Shown: piece after piece, positions 50,685-60,816 of the stretch
Layout of the letters: the number at the start of each line of letters is the position of its first letter
Position numbering within the stretch: position 1 is the stretch's first letter
From: Exiguobacterium sp. 9-2
GTDB lineage: Bacteria; Bacillota; Bacilli; Exiguobacteriales; Exiguobacteriaceae
Assembly (NCBI RefSeq): GCF_036287235.1
Contig: NZ_CP142850.1
Span: forward strand, 2,899,501 to 2,963,500
Direction of reading: 5' to 3'
DNA: 64,000 nt
Translations under genes and position numbers: made by a program
Notes under the pieces: model-generated
The model's input: the letters and a program-made list of their open reading frames with translations, nothing else
Told to the model about the DNA's origin: nothing
Databases searched by the model: none

Positions 50685-50736
50685 GTTGCCAGACCAATGT
50701 TTTTCCAATTGATTCCACTTCTTCTACGTAACTCAA

Positions 50737-50770
50737 ATAAAAAACAGGTTCAGCTGAAACTGAACCTGTT
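50737..50770 (-). terminator. Intrinsic terminator of the M6 protease gene
   Basis: AACAGGTTCAG (50743-50753) pairs with CTGAACCTGTT (50760-50770), followed on the minus strand by TTTTATTTG. Confidence 0.87.
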
Positions 50771-50779
50771 CTTCTGTTT

Positions 50780-53167
50780 TTAACGGTGGATCCAGACTGC
50801 TCCAGCAGAGTTATCTTTTGCTTCACCGATGACTTGAATTTTCAATCCATTGTTCGGAAGCAATTTCCCTGCATCCGGAATCAACTGGTTGATATACGAT
50901 TTTGAATCATCAAACTTCGTCACACCTGGAAGACCTTTATAGTCGTAAAGTCCACGTGATGGTGAATCGATGAGCCATGCAGGTGCTTTATCATAACTGA
51001 AAGCAGCATCTGCGATTTGGTAACGTGTGCTTCCTGTCGTGACTGGCTTACCATTAAGTGTTCCAACGATTGCTTCAGGATGCGAGTCAACGACTCCGAG
51101 GAATCCTTCACCTGGGTGAATGCCAACCCAGTTATCGTCAAAGCTTGAGTCACCATACCAAACGACAAGACCTGTGTTGTACTTGACGCCACGTGCATGC
51201 TCAAGTGCTTTATCCGAGCCTGCATAGTTACGCCATTCGAGGTAGTACGCGTTATCAGCATAAGAGAAACCGTCTGAAGCGATGAAACCATCAAGCGTGA
51301 ACTTCGGTGTACCTTCAGCATCGTCTTCAAAGACGACTTTTCCGTCAACTGTCAATTTCGCGTTATCTAATGCGAAGCCGTCAAGAGCAAGTCCAGCATC
51401 TGTAACATATTCGAATTTCAACGTGACTTTCTTACCAGCAAATTCGCTCAGGTCATATGATTTATCGACCCATGCGCCTTTTGTTGATTCGGCACGTTTG
51501 TCGCCATCTGTATCTTGATCACCAATCGTATCGATGACTTTCGATTGACCACCAGCAGTCGCTGTGACTGTCAAGAAGTCATAATCGAATTCAACATCAT
51601 AGAGTGCTTTGAAGTCGAACTTCGCTTCTTTTGCATTCGTCAAATCGAACTCTGGAGATGTCATTGACGTATGCAAATCATTGCCTTTCGTGCTGTAGTA
51701 ATACTTTTTACCGAATGCTGGATCGATTCCTTTTACCGGTTTTTTCGGTAAGTTCACTTTAATGATCCCTGGATTTTTTGATTTCGTGACACTCTGATCG
51801 AGGTACGAAGCTGTTCCAGCTTTCGTGAGCGAATCAAAATCAATTGTTTGGATGTTTGCCCAGTTTCCACCCATTACATTTTGGAAGAACTCTTTATTTT
51901 GTGGCGAGAAACTTGTTGGTTCTGTTCCTGCGACGTTACCGTTCCAGCTACCGCCACTCATGATGGACCATGAAGCAACTGGCTCGCCTTGACCTGTGTA
52001 CTGTGTATCATACTCATCCGGTAATCCAAGATCATGACCGAATTCATGCGCGAATACACCGACTGCTCCATCTTCCGGTTGGACCGTGTAGTCATAAGCA
52101 GCCATTTTTCCGCCCCAGTAATCTACACTTGCTGTCGTATTAGCTACAGGATAAACGCCTCCAAGTGTCCAGCGGTGTGACCAGATCGCGTCATCACCAA
52201 GTGTTCCGCCACCCGCTTCTTGTCCAGTACCCGCGTGAATGATCATCAAGTGATCGACGAGACCATCTGGTTCATTTAAGTTACCGTCACCATCCATATC
52301 ATACTGATCAAATTGATCATATTCTGCTAAGTTAATGCCTGATTTGACAGCAGCATTCAATGCATCTTTAACGAGCCCGCGTGGTCCTTTTGCTCCCGGT
52401 AGATTATCGTTCCCGCCTTTTGGATCATCTGAACCGTAATCCTTAGCAGTTCCTGGAACCGTTAGCCAGTTCGAAACCTTCCCGTCAACGGAATAACTTC
52501 CACCTGATTGCTCTTCGTAATATTGTTTGAATGTCTTTACTTTTTCACCGTTGAAGAGTTCGAATTCCTTATCTCCGAACATGAGATCTTGATAATGTTT
52601 TTGGTTAAAATCATTTGAGTACATATATCCAGGTTCTTGCACGACGTTGTTGTGCTTGAAGTCGCTATACTCGACGAGGAGAACGAGGACTTTATCTGTC
52701 CGCGTTGCTCCGTTATAGGCTGCCTGTTTTGCTTTATCAACTTTGACGAAGCCATTCGGATTGCCTTTTTTGTAGTTGTCATGCTTTTTCTTTAATTGTT
52801 TAGCCAATTGATCTTTCTGTTTCGACAAGAAATCCTTTGTTTTCTTATCAAACGCTGCTTCCTTACTTGATTCATGATGATCATGATCGGCTGCCGGTTT
52901 CCCATTTGCCTTCTTATCAAGATACTTTTGAACAGCTTGTTGCTTCGTCGCAGCTGAAGCTGCTTTTGAAATGACCCCACGTTTTTCAAGCACTTTGACT
53001 AAACGATCCTGATCGACCGTATTTAAGTCCATTGGTGCACCAGAGGCTGCTTTTTCTGCTGCTTGTACGGATTTTACCTGCCCACCAGGTAAGACCGGAC
53101 CGACAGCAAAAGCAGCTGCCGTAATTCCAGACAGTACGGCTAAGCTAAGCTGTTTCTTTTTTCCCAC
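50780..53167 (-). CDS. inhA: Secreted M6 metalloprotease (immune inhibitor A)
   Basis: This 795-residue precursor, the usual length for InhA, has a signal peptide (about 1-36, ending SVQAA), a Lys-rich propeptide to about 130, the M6 catalytic domain with zinc motif [14 protein letters not shown] (His374, Glu375, His378), calcium-loop-like sequence ([16 protein letters not shown]), and C-terminal beta domains (about 535-640 and beyond, MAM/VEG-like). It degrades extracellular proteins, antimicrobial peptides in insect pathogens. The start is GTG 53167 after AGGGGG; the frame to 53230 has no site. Nutritional proteolysis is as likely as virulence here. Confidence 0.92.
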   Translation of the reverse strand: MGKKKQLSLAVLSGITAAAFAVGPVLPGGQVKSVQAAEKAASGAPMDLNTVDQDRLVKVLEKRGVISKAASAATKQQAVQKYLDKKANGKPAADHDHHESSKEAAFDKKTKDFLSKQKDQLAKQLKKKHDNYKKGNPNGFVKVDKAKQAAYNGATRTDKVLVLLVEYSDFKHNNVVQEPGYMYSNDFNQKHYQDLMFGDKEFELFNGEKVKTFKQYYEEQSGGSYSVDGKVSNWLTVPGTAKDYGSDDPKGGNDNLPGAKGPRGLVKDALNAAVKSGINLAEYDQFDQYDMDGDGNLNEPDGLVDHLMIIHAGTGQEAGGGTLGDDAIWSHRWTLGGVYPVANTTASVDYWGGKMAAYDYTVQPEDGAVGVFAHEFGHDLGLPDEYDTQYTGQGEPVASWSIMSGGSWNGNVAGTEPTSFSPQNKEFFQNVMGGNWANIQTIDFDSLTKAGTASYLDQSVTKSKNPGIIKVNLPKKPVKGIDPAFGKKYYYSTKGNDLHTSMTSPEFDLTNAKEAKFDFKALYDVEFDYDFLTVTATAGGQSKVIDTIGDQDTDGDKRAESTKGAWVDKSYDLSEFAGKKVTLKFEYVTDAGLALDGFALDNAKLTVDGKVVFEDDAEGTPKFTLDGFIASDGFSYADNAYYLEWRNYAGSDKALEHARGVKYNTGLVVWYGDSSFDDNWVGIHPGEGFLGVVDSHPEAIVGTLNGKPVTTGSTRYQIADAAFSYDKAPAWLIDSPSRGLYDYKGLPGVTKFDDSKSYINQLIPDAGKLLPNNGLKIQVIGEAKDNSAGAVWIHR

Positions 53168-53423
53168 GTGAATTGACCCCCTATGTAGTAGTGAAAAGTA
53201 AAAGATTACTATACTTTTCTGAATATTCAAATCTTAGTTTATTTTACTTCCTTAATCAATCTTTTTTAAGATAATTAGTGCTTTATGACCATACCTATTT
53301 TTGAGTATTAATTTCAAAAGATTTTCAAAAGATTCTTTCACCTTTTTTTCAAAAAAACATCCTTCCACCGTTTTAGAAAACGGTACGCTGAAAGCACTCT
53401 AATTCACTAAAGGGGAGGATACA
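53168..53423. other. Divergent AT-rich regulatory region
   Basis: There is no gene. It contains two tandem copies of TTTCAAAAGAT (53312-53333) and a hairpin ACCGTTTT-AG-AAAACGGT (53367-53384) upstream of the HD-GYP gene. Protease expression on the other side is likely regulated from here. Confidence 0.5.
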
Positions 53424-54911
53424 ATGAGCGCTTTACAACGTTTTGAACGCCACTTACTAAGAAACTATCTGCTCGGTTCATTCATCGCGGTGTTCGGCGT
53501 CGGGTGTCTGTTTATTTTTGAGACCCTTACCTTCACGAGGAATGAACAGTTGATTTTAATGGGTATCATGGGTTTATCTGTCAGTCTGATGTTCTTACTA
53601 GAATATATGATTTATTCTCGGCACATCGGTGCCTTACGACGCTTCTTCCAAAACGAGATTCCTTCACTCGCCTCTTTCCAAGAGGCTTATCAAACGACCC
53701 ATCACTTTCCGGTTCTGACTGTTCAACGCATCATGGGACCACACTTCTTAGGTCTCTCAGTTCCCGCATCACTCCTGACAGCACTCGCAATCTCTCAAGA
53801 GTGGTTAAAGATGCCGTACTACTTGATTGGTCTCGCCTGTTTTGGTGCTGTTCTCGTCGCGATTTTACACGGTCTGATTGAATTTTTTCTAACCTACCGC
53901 GTTACGGAGCATATGCTCCTCACGTTAGAGAAGTATGCCTTCGAACATGGCTTTGATGTTCCAAGAAAAACGACGGTCGTCACGTTAAAGCAAAAAATGC
54001 TGATCAGCACATTGATTATCGGTGTTTTTCCGATCATGCTGTTCGTGCTCGCCTCAGCCGTTCAGTTAACGGAAAATGAAAGCCTCCGCTCTTATTGGAG
54101 CTGGTCGACGCTTATTTTAATCGTCATCTTGTCCGTCGCGACGTTTTGTAGTCTTCTTCTTTATGAGAACATTCGAAAACCGATTGCGATTCTTCAACAA
54201 GGCATTCAAGATGTCGAAAACAATCGTCTCGTCTCGTTACCGAATCCGTATTCTGATGAATTCTCGCACCTCGTCTCTGGTTTTAACCTGATGATGGAAG
54301 GAATCAAAAAACGCGATGAACAAAATGAGCAATTGCTGGACAGTCTATTTACGTTATTTGCCGCAACACTTGATGCCCGGGATCCTTATACGGCAGGACA
54401 CTCGCTTCGTGTCGCTGCTTATTCAGTGGAAATCGCTACGGCTGCCAACCTACCTTACGAACAAATCGAGTTATTGCGCAAATCAGCTTTGTTGCACGAT
54501 ATCGGAAAAATCGGCATTCGTGACGATGTGTTATTAAAAGAAGGTCGCCTGACTGACGAAGAATTTCAGATCATTCAGCAACACCCGGTCATCGGTGTGC
54601 ATATTCTATCGCAAGTTCAGCTTCCAAAGACGTTATATCCGATTCTTCCTGGGGTAAAGTATCATCACGAACGCTATGACGGAAAGGGGTATCCGGAAGG
54701 TCTCGCAGGAGAGGACATTCCACTCTTCGGTCGGATCATGGCGATTGCTGATGCCTACGATGCGATGACATCTGACCGTCCTTATCGTAAGGGAATGCCA
54801 GTGGAAAAAGCTTTATCCATCTTAGAAGAGGGCATGGGTACACAATGGGACGCCACTTTTACGCGTCTTTTTCTAGACTTGAAACGTTCGCCGATTGAAG
54901 ACGTGTCGTAA
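53424..54911 (+). CDS. Membrane HD-GYP domain phosphodiesterase
   Basis: This 495-residue protein has about six membrane helices in the first 250 residues, a HAMP-like linker (ENIRKPIAILQQGIQDVENN) and an HD-GYP domain (about 300-490). The metal motif is LLHDIGKIGI; HHERYDGKGYPEGLAG carries the GYP signature. Such enzymes hydrolyse c-di-GMP, shifting cells from sessile to motile behaviour, which fits the presence of motAB. The signal sensed by the membrane part is unknown. AGGGGAGGAT precedes ATG 53424. The GyrI-like gene follows 19 bases after its stop. Confidence 0.92.
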   Translation: MSALQRFERHLLRNYLLGSFIAVFGVGCLFIFETLTFTRNEQLILMGIMGLSVSLMFLLEYMIYSRHIGALRRFFQNEIPSLASFQEAYQTTHHFPVLTVQRIMGPHFLGLSVPASLLTALAISQEWLKMPYYLIGLACFGAVLVAILHGLIEFFLTYRVTEHMLLTLEKYAFEHGFDVPRKTTVVTLKQKMLISTLIIGVFPIMLFVLASAVQLTENESLRSYWSWSTLILIVILSVATFCSLLLYENIRKPIAILQQGIQDVENNRLVSLPNPYSDEFSHLVSGFNLMMEGIKKRDEQNEQLLDSLFTLFAATLDARDPYTAGHSLRVAAYSVEIATAANLPYEQIELLRKSALLHDIGKIGIRDDVLLKEGRLTDEEFQIIQQHPVIGVHILSQVQLPKTLYPILPGVKYHHERYDGKGYPEGLAGEDIPLFGRIMAIADAYDAMTSDRPYRKGMPVEKALSILEEGMGTQWDATFTRLFLDLKRSPIEDVS

Positions 54912-54930
54912 GTATGGAAAGGAGTTTCTC

Positions 54931-55362
54931 ATGCATCCTAAAATCGTGGAACGTCATGAATTTTATTTTGTTGGTCTTGGACTGACATGTGAAGAAAACG
55001 AATTGCATACGTTGATGCCGGAACTCTGGCGTGAATTTTCAAGACGCTCACATGAGATTCCTGCAAAACCAGATAGCTATCCGCTCGATATCTCACTTGA
55101 ACGAAACGGAACCAAATACTCGCAATGTGTCGGGTATCCGGTCTCGTCACTCGACGGTATTCCAAAAGGAATGAAAGGTCACCGTATTCCTGCTGCACGT
55201 TATGTTTTTTGGAAACATGAAGGACCTGATATCGAAATTTGGAAGTCCTTCGAAAAAATTCAACGTTTTGCCTCTAAGCAAGGGATTGAACTTGATCCTC
55301 ATGACTTTAAGATTGATGAGACTCGGGACGATGTCCACCATCTCTACCAACGGATTCGTTGA
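54931..55362 (+). CDS. GyrI-like / effector-binding domain protein
   Basis: This 143-residue stand-alone effector-binding domain (AraC_E_bind/GyrI-like) has VERHEFYFVGLGLTC at the start, CVGYPVSSLDGIPKGMKGHRIPAARYVFWKHEG in segments around the binding site, and an acidic helix. There is no DNA-binding domain. Relatives bind hydrophobic compounds or hydrolyse cyclopropanoid toxins. AAAGGAG fixes ATG 54931. It is downstream of the HD-GYP gene in an apparent operon, though a functional link is not obvious. A terminator follows at once. Confidence 0.82.
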   Translation: MHPKIVERHEFYFVGLGLTCEENELHTLMPELWREFSRRSHEIPAKPDSYPLDISLERNGTKYSQCVGYPVSSLDGIPKGMKGHRIPAARYVFWKHEGPDIEIWKSFEKIQRFASKQGIELDPHDFKIDETRDDVHHLYQRIR

Positions 55363-55389
55363 ACCATTCGCTTGAATGGTTCTTTTTTT
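55361..55389 (+). terminator. Intrinsic terminator
   Basis: GAACCATTC (55361-55369) pairs with GAATGGTTC (55374-55382), followed by TTTTTTT. It overlaps the stop codon of the GyrI-like gene. Confidence 0.9.
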
Positions 55390-55502
55390 GCGTTGAAATA
55401 TCTTTCATACTTAATAATTCAGTACAGGTACTACGGACTATATTCAGAAAATTCGATTTAATTCGAATGACTTATTCTCGCTTTCTTAATTCTTTGGCAT
55501 AG

Positions 55503-57071
<1,569 letters not shown>

Positions 57072-57102
57072 GAAAATCTCCTCCCAAAGGATTTTCATAT
57101 TT

Positions 57103-57134
57103 CCTCCCGAGTGTCGGACTCGGGAGGTTTTTTT
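57103..57134 (+). terminator. Intrinsic terminator of the M4 protease gene
   Basis: CCTCCCGAGT (57103-57112) pairs with ACTCGGGAGG (57118-57127), followed by seven T. Confidence 0.93.
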
Positions 57135-57140
57135 ATGCGC

Positions 57141-57176
57141 AAAAAAGACGGATTCGCTTGGAGCAAATCCGTCTTT
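57141..57176 (-). terminator. Intrinsic terminator of the SH3-protein gene
   Basis: AAAGACGGATT (57144-57154) pairs with AATCCGTCTTT (57166-57176), with a T-run on the minus strand. Confidence 0.88.
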
Positions 57177-57179
57177 CCA

Positions 57180-58040
57180 TTAGTCTTGTCCAGGATCACG
57201 GGCAAGACGTAAGCGCATCTTTCCGTTGTCCGGGAATACTTTCAATTGTAAAGATTCTCCCTCGTACCATGTCCCGTAGCTCGTATCGACGACAGGTTCA
57301 CCGAGCGTTGACAAGGCGTTCGTTGAGGCATTCGTCCAGTCGATCGCTTCAATGATTCCGTCCGAGACGACGAGCAGGTATCCGGCGTTTGAGAAGTAAT
57401 ACGTATTGACCGCGTCCTGTTGCGTATTACCAACAGCACCATATTTTGCTTCGAACTCAGCAATTGGTTTTCCGAGATACTGCTCCGGCTTATCAATCGG
57501 TTGGTTGGCAACTGCTTGCGAGAGTGCCGTAAGGACTGCTTTATCTGATGTTCCTTTTGGTGCTTCTAATCGGACATCGGTCTCAGGCAAATACCCTTCG
57601 ATACTATCGTTTAGTTTCAAGTGGACCATTCCGTCTTTTGCATCCAATACCTCATAGACATCACCTAAATCTGCTTTATAAATGACACTACTTCGACTTG
57701 CATCGCGATAGACGTTCGCGAACGGACGTGTCACCCAAGCTGCTTGCGCATACTCTGCCGCCTTTTTCTTTGATTTCTTCTTCTCTTTTTTCGCTTCTTT
57801 TGGATTCTTTGTCGAGGCTGCCTCTTTCTTCGACTTTTCGTTTTTCGTTGCTTGATCCGTCGTTTTCGGCTTCTCAAGCGTCGATGTTGCTTGAGAGGCA
57901 TCGTTATTCGTCAACATATACAACCAGCCACCTACGATGAATAGCGTTGCTAAAATACCGCCAAACGCAATCCCTCGGCGATTACGTTTCTGTTTCCGTC
58001 GTTCTTGTCGAGACTGTCGTTCTTGTTGGTGTTCACTCAT
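57180..58040 (-). CDS. Membrane-anchored SH3-like domain protein
   Basis: This 286-residue protein has a basic N-terminus, one membrane helix (about 32-52), a Lys/Glu-rich spacer (about 60-105), an SH3b-like domain (about 112-165: PFANVYRDASRSSVIYKADLG ... GYLPETDV) and a C-terminal beta domain (about 185-280: GKPIAEFEAKYGAVG, YYFSNAGYLLVVSDG, LGEPVVDTSYGTWY) of the DUF4309-like kind. It would sit outside the membrane, near the wall. There is no enzyme motif. CAGGAGG fits ATG 58040 rather than the longer frame. The function is unknown. Confidence 0.8.
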   Translation of the reverse strand: MSEHQQERQSRQERRKQKRNRRGIAFGGILATLFIVGGWLYMLTNNDASQATSTLEKPKTTDQATKNEKSKKEAASTKNPKEAKKEKKKSKKKAAEYAQAAWVTRPFANVYRDASRSSVIYKADLGDVYEVLDAKDGMVHLKLNDSIEGYLPETDVRLEAPKGTSDKAVLTALSQAVANQPIDKPEQYLGKPIAEFEAKYGAVGNTQQDAVNTYYFSNAGYLLVVSDGIIEAIDWTNASTNALSTLGEPVVDTSYGTWYEGESLQLKVFPDNGKMRLRLARDPGQD

Positions 58041-58107
58041 GTATGGTTCCTCCTGAAAAGTCGACACAGTTTTTCCCCACTATACCACCAATGTTTACTC
58101 GAAATAT

Positions 58108-59091
58108 TTAAATTTCGATGACAGTTCGACCACGATGACGAGAAGTCAGCAGAGCTTCTGCGATTTTAGGTAAGTCGTTCAGTGTTTTGACGTCGACTTC
58201 TGGTTCAAGATCGACACGCCACTCATCCGCCAGCCGTTGCCATAAGATCTCTCGATATGCAATTGGTGTTTGTACCGCATCGATTCCGATCAAACGAATG
58301 CCACGCAGGATGAAGGGATAGACTGTCAGCGTCATCTCTGCCCCACCGACGTTACCACACGTCGTCACGACACCACCATACTGTACGAAGCGAATGACGG
58401 ATGCGAGCAATGGACCCCCTACCGTATCAATGACACCTGCATACGTTTCTTTTTTTAATGGACGGTCTGTTTCTTCTAAGAACGTAGTGCGGTCTAATAC
58501 CTCCGCCACACCTTTTTTAAGTAATCGTTCTTGTTCTACTCGTTTCCCGGTTACGGCGTGTACTGTATAGCCTAATCGAATCAGTAAGGCGATCGCAATC
58601 GTACCGACACCTCCTGTCGCTCCAGTCACAAGGATGGGTCCTGTCTCCTTTGAGACAATTCGTGATAGTTCATCGACTGATTGCGCTGCTGTCAATCCTG
58701 CCGTTCCATGTCGCATCGCTTCTAATGGGCGAATGGATTCTGGAAGTGGCGTCACCCAATCGGCTGGTACGCGTATGTATTCTTGAAATCCGCCAGAGGT
58801 ATTCATTCCAAAATCAAAGCCATTGACGACGACCGCTTGACCGCTTTGAAACCGTTCATCTGTCGTTTGTTCGATATATCCTGCTGCGTCAACGCCTGGT
58901 GTGTGCGGATAGGATTTCGTCACCCCTCGATTACCCGACATCGATAAGGCATCCTTATAATTGACACAGGAATGCGTGACACGAATTAAGACGTCTCCTT
59001 CCGGTAAATCATCGACTTGTTTCGCCTCAACCTTCCCTTCATAGTTCCCATCCACCTCTCGTACGACGAATGCTGAAAAAGTGTGTTTCAT
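58108..59091 (-). CDS. YhdH/YhfP-family quinone oxidoreductase (acrylyl-CoA reductase-like)
   Basis: This 327-residue zinc-independent medium-chain dehydrogenase has the family-specific VTHSCVNYKDALSMSGN, YPHTPGVDAAG, GMNTSGGFQEYIRVP, and the NADPH site VTGATGGVGTIAIALL. It reduces activated C=C bonds, acryloyl-CoA in AcuI, with NADPH. It is monocistronic. On the upstream side lies the inverted-repeat element at 59152-59344. The substrate in this organism is inferred, not shown. Confidence 0.9.
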   Translation of the reverse strand: MKHTFSAFVVREVDGNYEGKVEAKQVDDLPEGDVLIRVTHSCVNYKDALSMSGNRGVTKSYPHTPGVDAAGYIEQTTDERFQSGQAVVVNGFDFGMNTSGGFQEYIRVPADWVTPLPESIRPLEAMRHGTAGLTAAQSVDELSRIVSKETGPILVTGATGGVGTIAIALLIRLGYTVHAVTGKRVEQERLLKKGVAEVLDRTTFLEETDRPLKKETYAGVIDTVGGPLLASVIRFVQYGGVVTTCGNVGGAEMTLTVYPFILRGIRLIGIDAVQTPIAYREILWQRLADEWRVDLEPEVDVKTLNDLPKIAEALLTSRHRGRTVIEI

Positions 59092-59151
59092 GATGTCTCT
59101 CCTTTCTCTTGTGCTTCTCTATACCCTGTTGTTTCCATCGACACACTAAAA

Positions 59152-59344
59152 ATCCCTGTCGTTTCTCAAAGAAACGACAGGGATCGGGGACGGAAAAAAC
59201 ATCAGCGTTCCATAGGTGGTCAAAGGTAACAGGTCAGTCTGTCAATGGTTCATGGTCATCGGTTTGCCATCGCCATCTCTTCTCCACAGAGGAAAATTGA
59301 GGTCCGTCCCCTCTCCTTGACGTGGAGTCTCACCACGTCAAGGA
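59152..59344. repeat. Structured inverted-repeat element (REP/MITE-like)
   Basis: A 127-bp core (59186-59312) is bounded by GGGGACGG and CCGTCCCC inverted ends. It is flanked on the left by a 15-bp perfect hairpin (59152-59166 with 59170-59184, T5 on the minus side) and on the right by an 11-bp perfect hairpin (59316-59326 with 59334-59344). No coding frame is evident. The left hairpin may also be a terminator. Confidence 0.65.
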
Positions 59345-59345
59345 A

Positions 59346-59852
59346 TTACATATAACGTCCACCATCAAAGTCAATTGTCGTTTGATAGTTCGCGGCATTG
59401 ATCGCATTCGACACTTTGTGTGCTTGCCGTTCCACTTCCTCCGCTTTTAAGCGATAGGCATCTGGATCGAATAAGGCATGACGAATGATCGTCGTTCCTT
59501 CAAATCCGTATTGGAACTCGCGTTTTGGTCGACTTGCGAGCATCTGATAATTTTGTGCCTTTGCCCGCAATTGGGTCGCCCACTCGATTGCTTCGACGAG
59601 CGGCATTTCTCCTTCATCCGTCACGATGACAGTTTCTAGATTCGCCGCGTAGACGAGACGATCCAAGACTCGCATATCATGACGCACGATGTCCATGGCG
59701 GCTTCGACGTCGGTTAAGCTCCGGCCTTGTTGTGCGGGGAGTGCTTCTCCCTTTTCTAAATCAATGAACGCTACGCGCTCCATTTCTTCAATCAGCTGAT
59801 CAAGCTGTTTCCTCAGAATACTCTTTAATTTCACGGCATCTGCTAGGTACAT
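59346..59852 (-). CDS. Conserved hypothetical protein (DIP1984-like)
   Basis: This 168-residue soluble helical protein has an N-terminal coiled coil (LADAVKLKSILRKQLDQLIEEMERV), a central conserved segment (RVLDRLVYAANLETV) and the ending ERQAHKVSNAINAANYQTTIDFD. The ending resembles the DIP1984/septicolysin-like family. The function is unknown. AGGGGAG supports ATG 59852, with TTG and ATG codons three and six bases earlier as alternatives. It ends two bases before the flank of the inverted-repeat element. Confidence 0.72.
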   Translation of the reverse strand: MYLADAVKLKSILRKQLDQLIEEMERVAFIDLEKGEALPAQQGRSLTDVEAAMDIVRHDMRVLDRLVYAANLETVIVTDEGEMPLVEAIEWATQLRAKAQNYQMLASRPKREFQYGFEGTTIIRHALFDPDAYRLKAEEVERQAHKVSNAINAANYQTTIDFDGGRYM

Positions 59853-59901
59853 CATCAACTCCCCTTTCCTATTCCATTTACGTCATTCCTTTCAAAAGGT
59901 T

Positions 59902-60675
59902 TCAATCAAACTGATGGACGAAGGCTCCAAATTCCCCCTGAATCGTTTGCTTGTCCATCTCCGATATCGTAGTAGCTCGGTCTGTATAGCGTTCTAAGAG
60001 ATAGGCTTTTATTAGGACATGTGACGGTTGGAATCCGATACGCAGGCACCATTCCTGAAGTGTTTCTGTATCGTGTCGTCGTAAGCGGGTCGGGAGTATG
60101 TGATTGAACTGGATGAGTTGTTTACGAATCCAGGCATCTGGCAGATCAATTTGTTTCTCGATCGAAACATAATCGTTGTCTGAAGACTGCAACGGAATAT
60201 CAGTTCTTATCCATACTTCATCTTGTTTCTTGATCTTTCGACGTTTCCACCAAACGATATAGCCTATTGCGATTAGAAGGAGAACAAGCAGGGGTATAAA
60301 TACCATCGATGAGGAGGAATTCCCCTTTTCATTCGTACCTCGTTTAGCGTTTTCAACTCCTACAATGATGATCTTGTTCTTTTCCTTTTGGGGTTTGAGG
60401 TCTTTCTGCTTTTTGGGCTTTTCATTCGTGTCCCAAACACGTAAATCTTCGTCATTCTTCGTCTGCTTTTTAGGCAACCACGAAAGAAATGGAATGTTTA
60501 ACAGCTTGCCGTTTTTCTTGCAGTTCGGTTTACACGATCCGTTCGTTTCGACTCCTGACATCTTTATCGCTTGTGGCTTCAATGCTTGAAAAGCCGCTTC
60601 CGTCAGCGGCTTACTGATCCCTAATATCAGCAAAATCAATCCGATACCAATTACGAGTCGTTTGCGAAGTGACAT
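59902..60675 (-). CDS. Membrane protein with DUF4129-like C-terminus
   Basis: This 257-residue protein has a membrane helix at about 8-26, an extracytoplasmic Lys-rich region with a CKPNCKK motif, a second helix (about 125-143) and a cytosolic domain whose TRLRRHDTETLQEWCLRIG segment matches the DUF4129 pattern found at the end of transglutaminase-like or MoxR-linked membrane proteins. No such partner gene is adjacent. AAAAAGGAGGG favours ATG 60675. The function is unknown. Confidence 0.7.
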   Translation of the reverse strand: MSLRKRLVIGIGLILLILGISKPLTEAAFQALKPQAIKMSGVETNGSCKPNCKKNGKLLNIPFLSWLPKKQTKNDEDLRVWDTNEKPKKQKDLKPQKEKNKIIIVGVENAKRGTNEKGNSSSSMVFIPLLVLLLIAIGYIVWWKRRKIKKQDEVWIRTDIPLQSSDNDYVSIEKQIDLPDAWIRKQLIQFNHILPTRLRRHDTETLQEWCLRIGFQPSHVLIKAYLLERYTDRATTISEMDKQTIQGEFGAFVHQFD

Positions 60676-60816
60676 CAAAAGCCCTCCTTTTTATAAATCC
60701 ATTATAATCCAACTGTATAGTTTTAGTGTATTTTTATGGATGTTATGAAACAAGGAATGATTGTTCAATTAGAGGGGAAAAGGTAGACAGACCTATTCAG
60801 AGAGGAGAACTATTTC

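Noticed and set aside
59152-59344. T-box, 6S RNA or SRP RNA in the 59.2-kb element
   Set aside because: No T-box consensus, open 6S bulge or SRP apical loop could be recognised; a mobile REP-like repeat fits equally or better.
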